A stretch of 64,000 nucleotides of DNA from assembly GCF_900103195.1 (NCBI RefSeq), contig NZ_FMWU01000003.1, positions 248,001 to 312,000 of the forward strand, in the 5' to 3' direction. The stretch is from Methylobacterium sp. UNC378MF. GTDB lineage: Bacteria; Pseudomonadota; Alphaproteobacteria; Rhizobiales; Beijerinckiaceae. Positions 62,345 through 64,000 of the stretch are shown piece by piece. How positions within the stretch are numbered: the first letter of the stretch is position 1; every line of letters starts with the position of its first letter. The position numbers and the translations under genes are program-made. The notes beneath the pieces are model-generated. The model saw nothing but the letters and a program-made list of their open reading frames with translations, was not told the origin of the DNA and did no database searches.

Positions 62345-63099
62345 TCGGAGCGGACCTGTCCGGACGGCGCGTCCTCGTCACCGGGGCCTCCTCGGGCATC
62401 GGGCTGGCGACCGTCGCGATCTTCGCCCGCAACGGCGCCGCGGTGGCGCTGAACCACCTGCCCGACGATTCCCGCGGCCCCGCCGAGGCCGCCCGGCTCG
62501 CCGGAGCAGGGCTCTCGGTGATCGCGCTGCCCGGAGACGTGTCCGCGCCCGGGCAAGCCGAGGCGATGGTGGCGGCCGGGATCGACCGGCTCGGCGGCCT
62601 CGACGTGCTCATCAACAATGCCGGCACGTCGGGCACCACCACGCCCATCGCCTTCGAGGACCTCGACGCGATGACCGAGGCGTTCTGGGCCACGATCCTG
62701 GGGACCAACCTGCTCGGGCCGTTCCGCTGCGCCCGGGCCGCGGCCGCGACCCTCAAGGCGAGCCGGGGCGCCATCGTCAACACCGCGTCGGTCGCCGGGC
62801 TCGGGCGGCGGGGCTCCTCGGTGGCCTACGCGGCCAGCAAGGCCGGGCTGATCAACCTGACCCGCAGCCTCGCCCGGGCGCTGGCGCCGGACGTGCGGGT
62901 CAACGCGGTGGCGCCGGGCCTCGTCGCCACGCCCTGGACCGAGCCCTGGTCGGAGGAGCGCAAGGCCGCGACCGTGGGGCGCACCATGCTCGGCCGGATG
63001 GCCCGGCCGGAGGACATCGCCGAGACGATCTTCTTCCTCGCGGCCGGCGCGGCCTACATCACCGGCGAGACAATCACGGTCGACGGCGGCGCGATCTGA
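62341..63099 (+). CDS. SDR-family oxidoreductase
   Basis: A 252-residue short-chain dehydrogenase: LSGRRVLVTGASSGIGLATV, NNAGTSG, the catalytic Ser in VNTASVAGLGRRG, YAASKAG and a C-terminal GETITVDGGAI. It overlaps the preceding gene by 4 nt and precedes the BKACE by 18 nt, so it belongs to the same catabolic operon. Substrate unknown. Confidence 0.88.
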   Translation: MIGADLSGRRVLVTGASSGIGLATVAIFARNGAAVALNHLPDDSRGPAEAARLAGAGLSVIALPGDVSAPGQAEAMVAAGIDRLGGLDVLINNAGTSGTTTPIAFEDLDAMTEAFWATILGTNLLGPFRCARAAAATLKASRGAIVNTASVAGLGRRGSSVAYAASKAGLINLTRSLARALAPDVRVNAVAPGLVATPWTEPWSEERKAATVGRTMLGRMARPEDIAETIFFLAAGAAYITGETITVDGGAI

Positions 63100-63117
63100 C
63101 GCTCGGGGAGCACACAC

Positions 63118-64000
63118 ATGTCGAGCACCACCGTCATCACCTGCGCCCTCACGGGCTCCTTCGACACGCCGCGGAAGAACCCGGCCGTGCCGGTGAGTCC
63201 GCAGGCCATCGCCCAATCGGCGCTCGAAGCCGCCGCCGCCGGGGCCGCGGTGGTCCACATCCACGTCCGCGATCCCGAGACCGCCGCGCCCAGCATGGAC
63301 CTCGCCCATTACCGCGAGGTGGTGGAGCGGATCCGCGAGAAGAACGACGCCGTGATCCTCAACCTGACCACGGGGGCGGGGGGGCGGTTCGTGCCGGGCG
63401 ACCCCGACCCGGCGGTCGCCGGCCCGGGCACGACCTTCGTGGCCCCGGAGGTCCGCACCCGGCACGTCGGCGCGCTGCGGCCGGAGATCTGCACCCTCGA
63501 CATCGCCACGATGAATTTCGGCGAGCACCTGTTCCTGAACACCCCCGGCCACCTGCGCGCCATGGCGGCGCAGATCCGGGCGGCCGGGGTGAAGCCGGAG
63601 ATCGAGGTGTTCGATCTCGGCCAGATCGAGCTGGCCCGGCACCTGATCGCCGAGGGGCATCTGGCGCGCCCGCCCCTGTTCCAGATCTGCCTCGGCATCC
63701 CCTGGGGCGCCCCGGCGACGCCGGAGGCTTTGGTGGCGATGCGGGCGCGGCTGCCGGAGGACGCGATCTGGTCGGCCTTCGGCATCGGCCGGGAGGAGTT
63801 CCCGATCCTCGCGGTCGCCGCCGGCATGGGCGGCAACGTCCGCGTCGGACTGGAGGACAACCTGTACCTGTCCCGCGGAAAACTCGCGCCGAGCAACGCC
63901 GCGCTGGTCGAGAAGGCCGTGAGCCTGCTCGCGCACATCGACCGGGAGCCGGCCACCCCCGACCAGGCGCGGGCGATCTTCGGGCTGGCGCCGCGGGGGT
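63118..64000 (+). CDS. BKACE-family beta-keto acid cleavage enzyme (3' end off the window)
   Basis: 294 visible codons, with no stop before the edge; the family is about 310 residues, so only a short tail is missing. DUF849/BKACE TIM barrel: the zinc site AAVVHIHVRDPETAAPSMD (His47, His49), YREVVERIREKND, ILNLTTGAGGRF, KPEIEVFDLGQIELA and VRVGLEDNLYLSRGKLAPSN. These enzymes split 3-keto acids with acetyl-CoA, e.g. dehydrocarnitine. With the upstream dehydrogenase it suggests degradation of a beta-hydroxy acid. Confidence 0.9.
   Translation, partial: MSSTTVITCALTGSFDTPRKNPAVPVSPQAIAQSALEAAAAGAAVVHIHVRDPETAAPSMDLAHYREVVERIREKNDAVILNLTTGAGGRFVPGDPDPAVAGPGTTFVAPEVRTRHVGALRPEICTLDIATMNFGEHLFLNTPGHLRAMAAQIRAAGVKPEIEVFDLGQIELARHLIAEGHLARPPLFQICLGIPWGAPATPEALVAMRARLPEDAIWSAFGIGREEFPILAVAAGMGGNVRVGLEDNLYLSRGKLAPSNAALVEKAVSLLAHIDREPATPDQARAIFGLAPRG

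Overview
The window comes from a very GC-rich alphaproteobacterium. Gene content points to Hyphomicrobiales, most likely Methylobacterium or Methylorubrum. Supporting signs are an alphaproteobacterial LexA direct-repeat SOS box (GAAC-N7-GAAC) in front of imuAB, a PQQ/quinoprotein relay gene set, a 2465-residue Growth Pole Ring (GPR/RgsE)-type polar-growth protein, a consensus CtrA box (TTAA-N7-TTAA), and three families of extragenic palindromes. I know such palindromes from Methylobacterium and Bradyrhizobium genomes. The genus is inferred from family knowledge; no search was run. Most of the window is ordinary chromosome, with one accessory scar.

Layout. 1-2.0 kb: SOS mutagenesis genes imuA-imuB (imuB cut by the window edge). 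2.2-16 kb: a secreted collagen-like protein, a flavoprotein, an MFS pump, an HD-domain hydrolase divergent from a GlxA-type regulator, TerC, a peptidoglycan amidase, a DjlA-like co-chaperone, an orphan His-tailed UreE, a GFA-type enzyme, three tiny membrane proteins, an SDR and a Cache-type chemoreceptor. 16.5-19.0 kb: the scar of an integrative element in the 5' end of dusA. A 42-bp near-perfect direct repeat carries the first codons of dusA, and between the copies lie a decayed tyrosine-integrase start, a frame-broken phage-type gene, paired palindromic operators and small orphan ORFs. The element replaced the native dusA start.

19-38 kb: metabolism. This covers B12 nucleotide-loop assembly (cobS and cobT, divergent), a GntR-controlled hydroxyproline-type module (peptide-binding protein, gntR, hypD-like lyase) with two identical inverted operator sites, queuosine precursor genes queD-queC, a TetR-controlled quinoprotein relay operon, panB, an NrtR-like NAD regulator, thiE-thiD and two regulators. 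38.5-42.4 kb: a Mla-type lipid ABC transporter operon. 43.7-44.9 kb: a CheZ-like phosphatase with a long acidic tail. 45.6-53.0 kb: the giant GPR-type protein. 53.3-64 kb: an Hpt protein, a 2Fe-2S ferredoxin, a CoxE-type VWA protein and its usual MoxR partner 5 kb away, a KefB/C-type antiporter, a CtrA-box-preceded membrane/coiled-coil gene pair, and the start of a carnitine- or beta-keto-acid-type operon (3-hydroxyacyl dehydrogenase, SDR, BKACE) that runs off the edge.

The most noteworthy features are the dusA integration scar, the collagen-like protein, the GPR-type giant with its exact 22-residue repeats, and several operator sites that link regulators to their neighbours.
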